DNA of 64,000 nucleotides, taken from positions 90,729 through 154,728 of the forward strand of contig VIIQ02000116.1 in assembly GCA_007449985.2 (NCBI GenBank). Direction: 5' to 3'. The position numbers were made by a program, and so were the translations under genes. Under the pieces are notes generated by a model, which searched no databases, was not told the DNA's origin, and was given only the letters and a program-made list of their open reading frames with translations. This DNA is from Desmodesmus armatus (lineage: Eukaryota > Chlorophyta > Chlorophyceae > Sphaeropleales > Scenedesmaceae). This document shows, piece after piece, positions 1 to 10,933 of the stretch. How positions within the stretch are numbered: the first letter of the stretch is position 1; each line of letters begins with the position of its first letter.

Positions 1-1397
1 AGGCGGTGCTCAGCGTGCAGCCGCTGTGGCAGGAGGATCCTCTCCAACCTCTGCTGGTGGAAGGGCTGCCCTTGACGCCCACAACCAGCACAGAGCCAAG
101 CATGGCGCCGCCTCTCTGATATGGGACAAGGGGCTAGAGCAAAGCGCCTACAACTTTGCCTCTCGCTGTGAATTCAAGCATGACAACAACAGGGGCGGCC
201 AGGGCGAGAACTTGTTCATCAGCAGCGACCTCAACGAAGACCGTTTGATGGAAGTCGCAACAAACGGATGGTGAGTCTATACCCTTCTATGCCCGTTCCA
301 AGGGCTTGAACAGTGTGTCTGTCGCTCTGGGCTGCATCTACTGCTGCTGACTGTAACTACCGCTGCTGACTCAACTGAGCTGCTACTACCGCTCACCATC
401 CGTCTCTGTTGCTGCACTTTTGACCTGTAGGTATGGTGAAGTTCGGCACTGGAACCCCAGGAGCCCTGGTTTTTCAGCAGCCACAGGACACTTTACGCAG
501 GTTAGTAGCCTGTCTCAGTAAGGCTGCTCTCATACGGGCGTGTCAGCTGGCCAGGATACAAACTTGGGTCATTGATCATGCCGCCTCAGTTGCATTGACT
601 GTCGTTCATGCGGCATGACTGTTACCTAATGGGTGACGCAGCCCCAATTAGAAGCTTCGAAGGTGCCGCACTGCGGCTGAGCAACCCTTCAATTGCAGCC
701 ATGCACATCATCATGTGGGGCCAACACCTAAGCACGCTATGACAACTTCACAGTCGACAGTCATTTGACCATGGCAATGCACCCCCAACAATGCACTGTT
801 GTGATTGTCGCATGTTTGCGCACGTGATGCAGGTTGTGTGGAAAGGCACGACCCATGTGGGGTGTGCTGCATACGCATGCCGCAATGGTGTGCGCGGCTT
901 CAATGCTCCAAGAGGCTCTATGGTTGTCTGCAGGTAAGGCTTAGGCTGAGTGTAGCTGCTGTCTGTTGCAACATACCAACTGGGTTGACGTGCAGGGGGG
1001 AACAGGGTGCCTTGCGTGGCTTGCAATGCCACAGCAGCAGCCAAGAGCAAAACCTCTGTATCTAATGACCAGCAGCTAGCACATGTCCCCATTACAGCCT
1101 GTGCTGAGCATTGAATGCTGTACTTCTGCAGCAAGAGTGTGGGACAATGATAGCTGGTTGTGTCACCTCAGGGACTTCACAATGGCAGAAACATCAACCA
1201 GTTGCACCCTCAACTCAACTCAAATCAAAGTTACACCTGTAGCTATGTAGCTCAAGAGCCTCAAGTTCGCCCATGGGAGACTTACTGTTGGCATTGAACA
1301 AGCCATACTTGACCTGACCCGTCTTGTCTGCTGCCATCCGTGTTCCAGGTACTCACCTCCAGGCAATGTACATGGTGGTTTTGCAGCAAATGTGTAA
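1..1397 (+). CDS. CAP-superfamily (PR-1-like) secreted protein, 5' end cut off by window edge
   Basis: Four exons: <2-270, 431-500, 833-933 and 1349-1397, with GT-AG introns in compatible phases and a TAA stop at 1395. The joined product is a CAP (SCP/TAPS, pathogenesis-related 1) domain. The first exon has the HNxxRxxHGAxxLxWD opening and the GENL segment. Exons 2 and 3 join to give the CAP1 signature GHFTQVVWKGT, and exons 3 and 4 join to give the CAP2 signature VVCRYSPPGNV. Cysteines sit at the usual CAP positions. CAP proteins are normally secreted and bind sterols or act at the cell surface; the exact role here is unknown. The N-terminus, including any signal peptide, lies before base 1. 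TGTAA overlaps the stop codon at 1393-1397. Family identity is very secure, and the exon joins are confirmed by motif continuity. Confidence 0.9.
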
Positions 1398-3205
1398 ACT
1401 GGTGACTTCAAGCAGGCCCATGGCTTTGTTGACAGGTTGCTGGCTGCACTGTTTGCCACGACCTTGAGGTCGAGCGCTTGTGCATTCGACCCAGGCTAGG
1501 AGAACCATCCTGGTTTGAGCTTCCTGTCTCAAGCCATTGCCTGCGATGGCATTGTGCATGATCTGGGCCGGGGCTGAAAGGTCAGAGTCTGCTTCTGCCG
1601 TCAGGCAGGGGCTGCACTGTGCAATGTCAGGCTGTTGAGACTGAGTGCCACTGCAACTGATACTTTACATGTGGTCAGAAACAGGCAGCACACAGAATGC
1701 GCAACCGCGCTGCACCATTTTCTCCAAAAACACTCCCTACAGCAACCAGATGGGCATCACAGCCCTGGCAGGTGATGCACCTGTCGGTGACGCGACCGAT
1801 GGCTGCACATATGAATCACTCTGAACTTCCAAGCCGGGCCTGTGCCAGCGCATGTATAAAGCTAGCACTAGCGGAACAATTGTTGCACCAGTATGGCACA
1901 AGTTAAGACTGTCAGGTGAAACACAACTACGGCCCAACAGGCAGGATGGCGAGCACATACACTGCAGGCCTGTGTGTTGCACACATACAATACACACACA
2001 TGTGCTGTGCTCAACCCACCAAAGTAAACATCAAGGCATGAGTCCCTGTGTTGCACATAAGCCTCAGCACACAACTTGCAGGCTGCACACAACCACACCA
2101 TACACAGGTTGTCAACAGCACAGCCCAAGACAAAAGCCCTGTACATCTGCACAGTTACAGTTTGTCACCACGAGCGCAAGCCTCAAGGCAAAGACTGCAC
2201 ATGTGCTTGTCATGTACATGTCGGTATACAGATGCTGTGATGTGAAGAAAAACGCCTGCACAACTGTAGTTGGCCATAAGGGACTTGAAAGGCGTGTCGG
2301 CGCGCCTGCTGCCCACTGGTTTGTAACCACGCCATGTGCACAACAGATGCTGTGATGTGAAGAAAAACGCCTGCACAACTGTAGTTGGCCATAAGGGACT
2401 TGAAAGGCGTGTCGGCGCGCCTGCTGCCCACTGGTTTGTAACCACGCCATGTGCACAACACAACTGCACAGTGTGGAGCGCCAAAAAAAACCATTATACA
2501 ACATGCGAGTCACACACTGATCTAGACTTACACAATACTACATCACACAACAGCACGCTCCTGCAATGCAGTCATAGCGTCTGCGGGAGCCCCTCTCCTC
2601 AGCACAGCAGCAACAAGAAGGTTGTCCTGCAGACTCTCTGTGACAACTGAGTCATTATTGCCACAATGGTGGTGTCACACAAGCCACAAGCACAAGCAGT
2701 GGTGCTGGAGTCGTCCAGCGCGTACTGCCTTCCATGCTGTACATATGTCACACACCCTCCGGCTTCATACTCTGCCTGTAATCATTGCAGCCACTGTCGT
2801 CTTGGACGGGCCGTCTGCTTCGCCCAAAGCAGTGGTAAGGGCTCGCATCTGCTGCAGCACACTTCTGCTCAACCACCAACACTCTGTTGCGCCGCCACAA
2901 TTGGCATGCCGGCACCAACTAGAAGCTTGCAGCACCACAGGCACATCATGGTGCTGCCTGCCAGCCTGTCTGCCTAGGACTGCTCAAACCCTGCAGGCCC
3001 TGCTGTCACAGCAGCGAGGGCTGAAGGGCTGCTGCCAGGCCCAGGGTGTGTGTGGCAAACATAGGGTTCAACCCCTCAGCCCCTAAACCCTAATCTGCCT
3101 AGAACTGCTCAAACCCTGCAGGCACTGCTGTGAGTGCTGCAGGGCTGCTGCCTGGCCCAGGGTGTGTGGCAAAGTTGAAGCCCTCACCCCTAAACCCTAA
3201 TCTGC
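1398..3205. other. gene-free stretch between the CAP gene and FtsZ-like gene A
   Basis: Neither strand gives a convincing gene. Open frames here are short and Cys/His-rich, and lack splice-consistent continuations or family motifs. The visible structure is a 115-base tandem duplication (2231-2460) and the repeat array running into the 3' end of FtsZ-like gene A (2971 onward). It probably holds the 3' UTRs of the two convergent flanking genes. Confidence 0.5.
2231..2460. repeat. 115-base perfect tandem duplication (two copies)
   Basis: The block starting GATGCTGTGATGTGAAG at 2231 recurs at 2346 with no difference seen over the 115-base unit, ending at 2460. The perfect identity suggests a recent duplication. 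It lies in a region with no recognised gene. Confidence 0.95.
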
Positions 3206-3283
3206 CTAGAACTGCTCAAACCCTGCAGGCACTGCAGTGAGTGCTGCAGGGCTGCTGCCTGGCCCAGGGTGTGTGGCAAAGAC
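2971..3283. repeat. three-copy tandem repeat that contains the FtsZ-like gene A stop codon
   Basis: Units begin at 2971, 3096 and 3203 with TGCCTAG(G/A)ACTGCTCAAACC, so the spacings are 125 and 107 bases. Each copy continues with GCTGCTGCC(T/A)GGCCCAGGG and GTGTGGCAAA. The third copy is the actual C-terminal coding end of FtsZ-like gene A; the first two lie 3' of its stop. The junctions carry CCCTAAACCCTAA, which resembles two units of the plant-type telomere repeat (CCCTAAA), but only two. Confidence 0.9.
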
Positions 3284-6200
3284 TGTCACTGACAGGGCCC
3301 CTGAGGGTGCAGGTGTCGTCTTCAGGCGGTAGGTCATGCCTATGTTGGGGTCACAGTGGCTGTACACAACGTCAACCATGTCATTCAACTGCAGGGGTGG
3401 CAGCAGACACAGCAACACACAATGACAAAACATGGCATGTCAAAGTCTGTGTCGCAAAAGCTCCCTGCTGCAGATGCACACTGTCTGGAATGCTGCTGTA
3501 TACATCAAGGCGGTAAAGTGGTGCAATCGGCTGGCACCTTCCAGTAAGGTTCGTCCCACATCACGCAATCCAAACCTTGTCCATGTCCATCATTCACAGG
3601 TTGCCCCCCCCCCCCCCGAGGCACCATGTGGCCCCCATACACCCCATGGCCAATCATGCCACCATGCCTGCCTACCTCTGCGGTGGTGATGTCTTGTGGT
3701 GCAGAGATGAGCACCAGCAGCCCGCTGGCAGTGTCAGCATCAGCAAGGCGGAGAGGGCTGTGAATGGCTGCAGTCGCTGCACACACAGCCCTGCAGCACA
3801 CAGCAGTCAGCAGCACACGTCTGGCTTCAGTGCTTGCGACGGTACTCCACATAAAAGCATGCAGGCAACAGGGAGCAGCACCCAAACATGCTGCTTGGGT
3901 TGCATTCAGACATTCAACAGAAACTTCATCAAAACCGGCTGGGCCTGGGCTGGTTGCTTGTTGGTATACATGTGCTGGCAAAGTGACCAAATGTCACCAG
4001 ACCCATGCACTGTAACGCAGTCAACTTTAGTCACCATTGACCCACCTCTCAGGTCCCATTGCTGTCCCATGGCCAATCCAGCTGCTGCCTCCTGACATAG
4101 AGCTGCGCAGGTCACTGATGTTGGACAGCACGGAGCCCTGCAAATGCACAACAACAGCACCCTTCCTTACTACTGAACCACTACATGGATGGCACTCCTG
4201 TGTGGGACTTGCTTGCGGCAGTTTACCAGAGTCAATCAACAATCAATCAAATTCGTGCAGCTATGGCAGTCACTTTGCAAACAGAACTGATGCTGGAAGC
4301 ATTGTGGCAGATTTGTGGCTGTGCAGAGCAGTGTCAGCTGCGTCGATCAAGCATGCAGCCAGGCGCGCCTTACCATGACCCAGTCAGACATGCCCTGAAT
4401 GCCAGCCATCAGTAGCTGGTCCGACACTGCATACACCTCACTGCTGCTCAAAGGATGGCGGGAACCTGCACCAAGCAGCAACAAAATACGACAACACGTC
4501 ATTCGTGGATGTGCTGTCTCAGGCCGCACTGATTGATGGCAGTCTGGGCCGCTCAGAGCCGTTGCCCACCAACAATTGTCACGGCTCGGCTGCGCTGCTG
4601 ACAGCTGCCATGTGCAGGACTGAATCCTTAGGTCTGGACAATTGGAGGAGCTGGTAGAGGCGGTGACGGTTACAACAGCGCTCAATGCGGCATGATGCTT
4701 ACCTGCCAGTAGCTTGTGTGTTGGCAGCATCACCACAGCATCGGCTGCGTTGTACAGATCATGCACCGCCTGAATGAATCCAGGCAGCAGTAAGGACAGC
4801 AGCATACACAAGAGGTAACTGCATGAACTGAAACAGCCTGGAGATTCAGGATCACCAGCAGCAGTGTGTGTGCTTTGCACAGAAGGGACGCATGTTGCAC
4901 CATGTGCACCCCTTGCCCTGCTGCAAAGGACAGTGGCTGGCATCTCCGTGACCACAAGCCCACTAAAGAGGGTAAATGAGCGCCGCAAAAAAACCTTCGT
5001 CCATACGCATGCCACTTGTTGTCAACATATTCACCGATGTGCAAGCGTTGCGGGCATCAATGGCTGTGGGTGTTGCAGCAACTGCAACTGTGAAGGCACC
5101 CTGCTGCTTGGCTAGCTCAGCCACAACAGGAGCAGCACCACCACCAGTGCCACCAGCCATACTAGCCTGCACACATACACACACCAATGCAGCAAGACGA
5201 CCCGCAATTCAGTACTGCAAGTTGCTGTATGCAGGGCTTGGCCTTGGTGAACAGGTCTTTGCCATTAGGCCACAGTTGTTTGCTGTCACACTTATGAGCT
5301 GGCAGTAGGGTAAGCTGCACACATGTGGGAAATGCTTTCCTTGCAAGTGTACACGTTGGGCTGCCACTGAGCAAGAGCGGCGTGGCTGCTGCAGAAGTGG
5401 CCTGCGCTGCGTGTTGCGTGCATAAGGCTGTGGCCTCTCTTCCACTGCCACTCACCACTACTATGACCAGGTCAGCCCCTGCAACAGACTGGCTGATGGA
5501 GTCTGCACACTCCAGGGCGGCTGCCTGCATACCAACAACCATGCCAAAACAGTCAAATGCCAAACTGCATGCATGCCTCTTGCTACCACAAGCATTACAC
5601 TGTACGCAACTGCATGCATTGCTGCCAGCAAGAATGCAGAGTGCCTCAATGCAACAAAGCAGGTGCTGAAAAGCAGGTCCTTTCACAAGGCCTGACCTTG
5701 CCAATGTCTCTGTCACCGCGTGCGCTGGGCCAGTTGCCCAGGACCCTGGTCTCTGTGGTCCCCAGAAGCAGCTTGGTGCTGTCGGGCACGAGGCTGAAGG
5801 CAAGCTCCTGCAGGGCAGCAGGCAGGGTGGGCCAGTGCCCTCAGCTTGGGAGCATCATGCGTAGGTCCCTCGGCCATGCTGGGCTGCTTGAACGTTGGAA
5901 CTTGAGGGGGTAACAGGGATTAGTATGGCCTAGCAGGCCCGGAACTGCTGTTGGCGTGCTTTGAGGGCTATGGCTGGGCACAGGGCTTGCTGAATGCACT
6001 TGGTGAACCTGGTTGCTGCTTGAAAGTCACTTCAGCTGCCACGTCATGCTTGCAGGTGACTAGCTGCCAATTGCCAGGGAGGCTGAAAAGACGTCTGAGG
6101 ACGTACTCAAGTGTTTCTTACCACCCACCTGCATATCTGTATTCAGCAGCAGCAGGTCAAGCTTGCTGTGCGCGCCGTTCTCCCACAGCTTGCTGACAAT

Positions 6201-6504
6201 CTGTCCACCACACCCACCAACCCCGACCACCTGCACAGTCAGAACGCGTGAGGGCCACTTCACGGGCTTAGCATCATACGTTCGCAGATAGCTGCTGAAA
6301 TTGGCAGCTGCAGCCTGCTGATGTGTTTCAACCGCTGCTGATGTTGCCCCACTGCCTCACCTTGATTTTTGGTGCCCCATTGGCTGTGCTGTGGGTACTG
6401 TGAGAATTCACACGCGTAACTAGGCACTTTCTGGCGCTGTATGGCCTGGGAACGGGCACTGCAGCACGACACCCTTGTGACTTGGACAGTTGCTGCTGCT
6501 TCAT
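3206..6504 (-). CDS. divergent FtsZ-like protein A (tandem partner of B)
   Basis: Ten minus-strand exons: 6504-6361, 6230-6129, 5807-5697, 5524-5456, 5166-5035, 4769-4703, 4465-4374, 4137-4046, 3790-3676, 3388-3206. All introns are GT-AG and phases close to 368 codons. Exon 1 begins at an ATG and encodes a basic, Ser/Thr-rich leader of about 45 residues (possible chloroplast transit peptide) ending APKIK. FtsZ order follows: VVGVGGCGG (loop T1), LLLLNTDMQ, helix AAALECADSISQSVAGADL, the T4 glycine loop AGGTGGGAAPVVAELAK, FTVAVAATP, AVVMLPTHKLL where FtsZ has PND, an H7-like helix VYAVSDQLLMAGIQGMSDW, a T7-like loop NISDLRSSM, GHGTAMGPER, and a C-terminal domain ending VTVFATHPG. FtsZ is a tubulin-like GTPase forming bacterial and plastid division rings. 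The T4 loop nearly fits the tubulin signature, but the first catalytic T7 aspartate is replaced by Asn. Assignment to FtsZ1 or FtsZ2 is not supported. It could be a regulatory or partner subunit. Confidence 0.88.
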
Positions 6505-7429
6505 GTTGTAGTGCCAGTCGGATGCCTAGTGCTGCCTCGGCAATGCAAATTGTTGATTTTGAGTTGCAACGTTTGCGTTTACACGCTTCAGCGAGCAGAG
6601 AAGACGCGCCCGGGACTGCAACGGGTGTGCTGAGCAGCAACGGGGCGTTGGTTGCTAGCGCAATGGTTGTGCTGGAGACTCAATAGACAACCAAGGGTGA
6701 GGTGTGGTGGTACTTGCTGCGCCAGAGTCGTCAAACCGCTGCAATTGTGTTACAACACAGTACACCAATTCTACTACCACACCCGTCTACCTGAAGACTC
6801 GCAGAGACTGTAAAAGCTTGAATTGAACAAAGGTTTGCCTTGAAGCTGGTTCCTTGCCGCGGTGTGCCACATGTACATCGGCGGGACCTGATGAGAGTGA
6901 CGTCCTGCTCTATAGAGGGCTGTTGCGAGCCAACATAGTCGCAGCATAATTATTTGAGCAACTGTATTGTTTGACCATCTACTCAGGGATGTAGTGGGCC
7001 TTGTCGACCAATGCTTGTGACTTTAAGCTGATCACTCAAGCTGCATTCAGATGCTATTTTAATCTGTGTCAGCGCAGACAATGTGGTTGGGCACTGCACA
7101 AGCAGCACATGTTGGTGCTGTTGGTGGACATGCAGGCATTAGTGGCCACACAGCGCTGTGTGGCTAGCCAAAAAGCAATATCCAGCTGTCCAAAACTCGC
7201 AGCATGTGTGCATTTGCTAGTGATGTCCATCATCAAGCAGCTGGCTGCGACCATCAACAGCATGTAAGGCTGGTGCACGGCATACCTTCCTGCGCACAGC
7301 GGCGCTCCCTGACGTCAACCAAAAAAACTGAAAACATGCGAGCGAGACCTGAAGTTGATAAGAAACTGCTTGACACCAGCAAAAACGAGGCTACACTCAC
7401 AAAGCAACAACCTTGACAGCCTCACAGGC
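6505..7429. other. spacer between the tandem FtsZ-like genes
   Basis: This 925-base stretch lies upstream of FtsZ-like gene A and downstream of FtsZ-like gene B. It should hold the promoter and 5' UTR of A and the 3' UTR of B. No coding exon, repeat or RNA gene was recognised. Confidence 0.5.
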
Positions 7430-10400
7430 CTACTGCTGCTGTGCGTCAGCAGCCATCAGACTAGGCTGGGTGCTGCTGCTGTTGCTGCTGCTGCTGGGCC
7501 GAGCCTGCGTGGCAAACACTGTCACTGAGACCGCGCTGACGACTGCTGGGTTCTCAGTGATGCAGACCATCATCTGCGCGTCCTCATCACAGTGGGAGTA
7601 CAGCACCTCACTGATGTCTGACATCTGCATGCGAAAGCAGGGCAGCAACACCAAAAGGACGGTCAGACATGACGTGGTACTGAGCCATGGTGGCTCAGCC
7701 AGGCGTTTTTGCCTAAAAAATCGTACTGAAGCAGCAATGAGTAGCTGCTTTGAATGACCTGTCGTGGCCACTGCACATATGTAGTGCTAGAAGGCAGGGA
7801 CTCCAGCGGTTTATGGTGACCGGGTCAGCTCCATGCATATTTACATGACAGGATGCTTACCTCTGTCATCTTGAAGCCACATGGAGCGCTGACCAGCACC
7901 ATCAGACTGCTGCAGCAGTTGGCACTACCCAGCCGCAGTGGACTGTTGATGGCAGCAGTCGCAGCACTGGCACCCCTGCAGCACACCACACTTGTTCAAG
8001 TTGAGCCGCATGATCATCTTCTGGTAGACCAGGGACTCAGGTAGACACTTTCTTTCGCATGTGAAGTGTTGGCCCTCGGCGCTCACTGCAACTGCCAGTG
8101 AGCCTCGTGACATGCATGTTTATGCAGCCTGCCCTGAGTGCACCAGAGACTCTGTAATTTACTTTCTTGCCTGCTGATTAGCCTCTTATCCAGGACCTCC
8201 CCTCAATGCCAGTGAAAGGGCCCAATGCTTCAATGCGTCGCCAATGCTGCCAGTGGCAGTAAGAGCTCTGCAGCTGATGGGACCTAAACCCTGCCAGGGT
8301 TTAGGGGTTGAACCCCTAAAACCATGCCATGGTGGCATATGCAGCTGTAGTGATGCCAACTTGCTAGTGGCCCAGCATGTGGCCCGCACGGTGCCTGCTT
8401 GAAGTTACGCAAGCTCTGTCTGCTGCTCACCTGTCAGGGCCAATGGCTGTGGCGTGACCAAACCATGTGCGGCCACCACACATGAAGTCACGGAAGTCTC
8501 CCAGGTCTCCAAAACCTCCACTGTTCTGCAGTCCAGCAACAGACCCAGGGACTGGTGGAACTCATGCTGCACTAGGGCCTAGTGGGCTGTCACAGAGTCT
8601 GTCTGCGCAGCCATTGCGCATGCATTCAACTGCAACTTTTAGGTGGCACATGCCATGTGCAGGTACAGCCTGGCTGGTATGATGCGAACAGGGGACCACA
8701 CAATGGTTTGCAAGGTGCCGTCACTTACCGTCACCCACTCCACCATGCCCTCAATGCCAGCTGCCATCAGCCGGTTGGCCACACTGTACACCTCCTTGTT
8801 GCTCATCACAACATCTGAACCTGAAACGCAAGGTTTCGTCACGCAGTGAAAGGTTGAGTCACCAGTAGGTTAAGCAGGGTTGGTGGCTCGGGCATGGCAG
8901 TTGGCAGGTGCCACTAGCAGACAGGTTGTTCAATAAGCATCCTCATCAGGGAGTCATGCAAGCTCTACTTCCAAACATCGGCGATGCGGCACTGCTCCCA
9001 ATGCACTACTCAGCAGCCTGGGCACAGCGGACTGACCTGCCAGCAGCTTGTGTGAGGGCACCACCACAAATGCGTCTGCCGCTTGCTCCAATGCAGTTGC
9101 AGCCTACAAGATTGAACAAAAAGAACAGGGATAGGACTTCAAGTGGCACTTGGCCTGAAGGCAGACGCCACCGGCTGTGTGGTCACAATGCGCTTGTGCA
9201 AACAAGCCTCCAAGGCAAGCTGGGCAATGCCCAATGCAATGTGCACACATGCTCAAGCTTGACAAACTAATCTTCTCTTGTACAACTCCATGTGGCTTCA
9301 TTCGGAGTTCATGGGTTGGGCCTCCCATCAAGACGATGACACAGTGTGCGCCATCTGATCTTGATCAGCGCTGGTTGGTGTGCAGGCTCGACCAAAGGCT
9401 ATGTGCTTGTGTGCTTACCGATGTGGCAGCTTGCCGTGCTGGCAGCGTCTTTGGCATACCGGCCACTGCCACCGTCAAAGCGCCTTGCCTTCTGGCGATG
9501 TCAGCCACCAAGGGAGCTACACCACTGCCAACCCCTCCAGCCATGCCAGCCTGCGGCAGCAGTGATCAGCCATGCGATGGTAAACTGCAGCTCTCCTACT
9601 ACGGGACAAAACCGTGACAGCGGCTCTACAGAGGGATCTGTCCTAGAAAAGCTTCAGAGTTTATGAGACTCCCAAATCAATTCGGCCTCTGCTTCACGGG
9701 CATGGTTGATTCTATGCACACAGCAGCAATTGCTGCAGATTGCAATCTGCTGGTGAAACATGGCTGTGCCACAGCCAGCTGTGTGATGCGCCGTTACGGA
9801 GCATGCTACTTATCCATCAATCTGCATGCTGTTACTATTTCTCACCACGACCACCACCAAGTCAGCTCCTTGGACGGCTCTGCTGATTGCGTACAATCCC
9901 TCCAGTGCAGCTTCCTGCAGCACACACATCAGGCCCGCACACATTGTCCTCAGCCCGCCACTGCAAGCCCGTGTGCTACATGTGTGCTCACCATGCGGGC
10001 TCCGGGCTGACTGCTGCATACGCAGTTGCTGCTAGCATGCTGGCAAAGGTTGTCAACTTGCACTGTCAGGCTAAGCCCTAGGATGCTGCTGCCAGCAGTC
10101 AGCTGCTGTCTTCTGCACATGCCATGGCCCATAGCAGCGGTGGCACCATTATGTGTGCCAGGACATGAGAAACGTACCTTGCCCATGTCTGTATTGCCAC
10201 GTGTGCTGCATCCGTTGGCAGTCCGAGCACCCAGCAGCACCTTGCTGCTGACTGGTAAAGGGCTTTGAGCCAGCTCCTGCAGCCCAAATACCAGCCACAC
10301 CAGCACACCACTTTCACTACTTCTGACTACGTTGTCGCTTCAAGAACACAAGTTGTCTGCCAGTCTTACTCAGTTTGCAGCATGTTCACCATGCCGGTGA

Positions 10401-10933
10401 CAGAGCATGCACATGCATTGCATATCTATTGAACCTTGGCAGCTGTTAGACATCTGCACCAACAACACTGCTCCTCATCACCATGAAAGGCTGCACAGCA
10501 CCACAGCAAGGCTCTGCACTGCTGGTTTCAGGATCTCACCTGTGCATCTGTGTTCATCACATACAGCTCAACACCTGATGGCTGCCGTGCTGACATGCGG
10601 TTGACAGCATCTGACCCGGCACCACCCACACCCACAACCTGCATGCAGGAGGACGGCCAAGAGTTAAATTATGGCATTGGTATAGAGGCACTGCATGCAT
10701 ATGGCTCTGATGTTACCAACAAGCAGGCTATGGCTTGCAAGCAGTACTAGTTACAAGCAGTACTGCTAATGCTGCATTGACAAGCACACAACAATGCCCA
10801 CCTTCACCCTGAAAGTTTGGTTGCTGGTCAGTTCATTTGTATTGCTGTTGTGCACACGCAACAGTCTTCGACTTGCAGGCCGAATTGGCGCCAGCACCGT
10901 GCTGCGGACGCAACAAGACAGCCGCTGCTGCAT
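7430..10933 (-). CDS. divergent FtsZ-like protein B (tandem partner of A)
   Basis: Ten minus-strand exons: 10933-10802, 10638-10540, 10276-10178, 9914-9846, 9550-9419, 9103-9037, 8820-8729, 8525-8431, 7975-7861, 7624-7430, closing to 364 codons. Six exons match gene A exactly in length (69, 132, 67, 92, 115 and phase-compatible ends) or differ by one to four codons, so the pair arose by tandem duplication. Exon 1 starts at an ATG and encodes an Arg/Ser/Thr-rich leader ending NQTFRVK, suitable as a chloroplast transit peptide. The core includes VVGVGGAGSDAVNRM (T1), YVMNTDAQ, the helix EAALEGLYAISRAVQGADL, the T4 loop AGGVGSGVAPLVADIARRQ, FVVVPSHKLL, VYSVANRLMAAGIEGMVEW, the T7-like loop GDLGDFRDFM, GHATAIGPDR and VTVFATQ. 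Both T7 aspartates are present, but the T4 threonine of the tubulin signature is Val. The N-terminal loop is closer to classical FtsZ than that of A. The tail is Ser/Gln-rich. Confidence 0.88.
8283..8317. repeat. overlapping palindromes in an FtsZ-like B intron
   Basis: CCTAAACCCTG at 8283-8293 pairs perfectly with 8295-8305 across one base. AGGGGTT at 8303-8309 pairs with 8311-8317. The arms contain CCTAAACCCT, the same telomere-like word seen at the repeat junctions of gene A. It lies inside the intron between exons 8 and 9 of the gene as read on the minus strand (7976-8430). Confidence 0.85.

Noticed and set aside
3090..3204. CCCTAAACCCTAA as a telomere or chromosome end
   Set aside because: Only about two units occur, inside a longer local tandem repeat and next to a gene; not a telomeric array.
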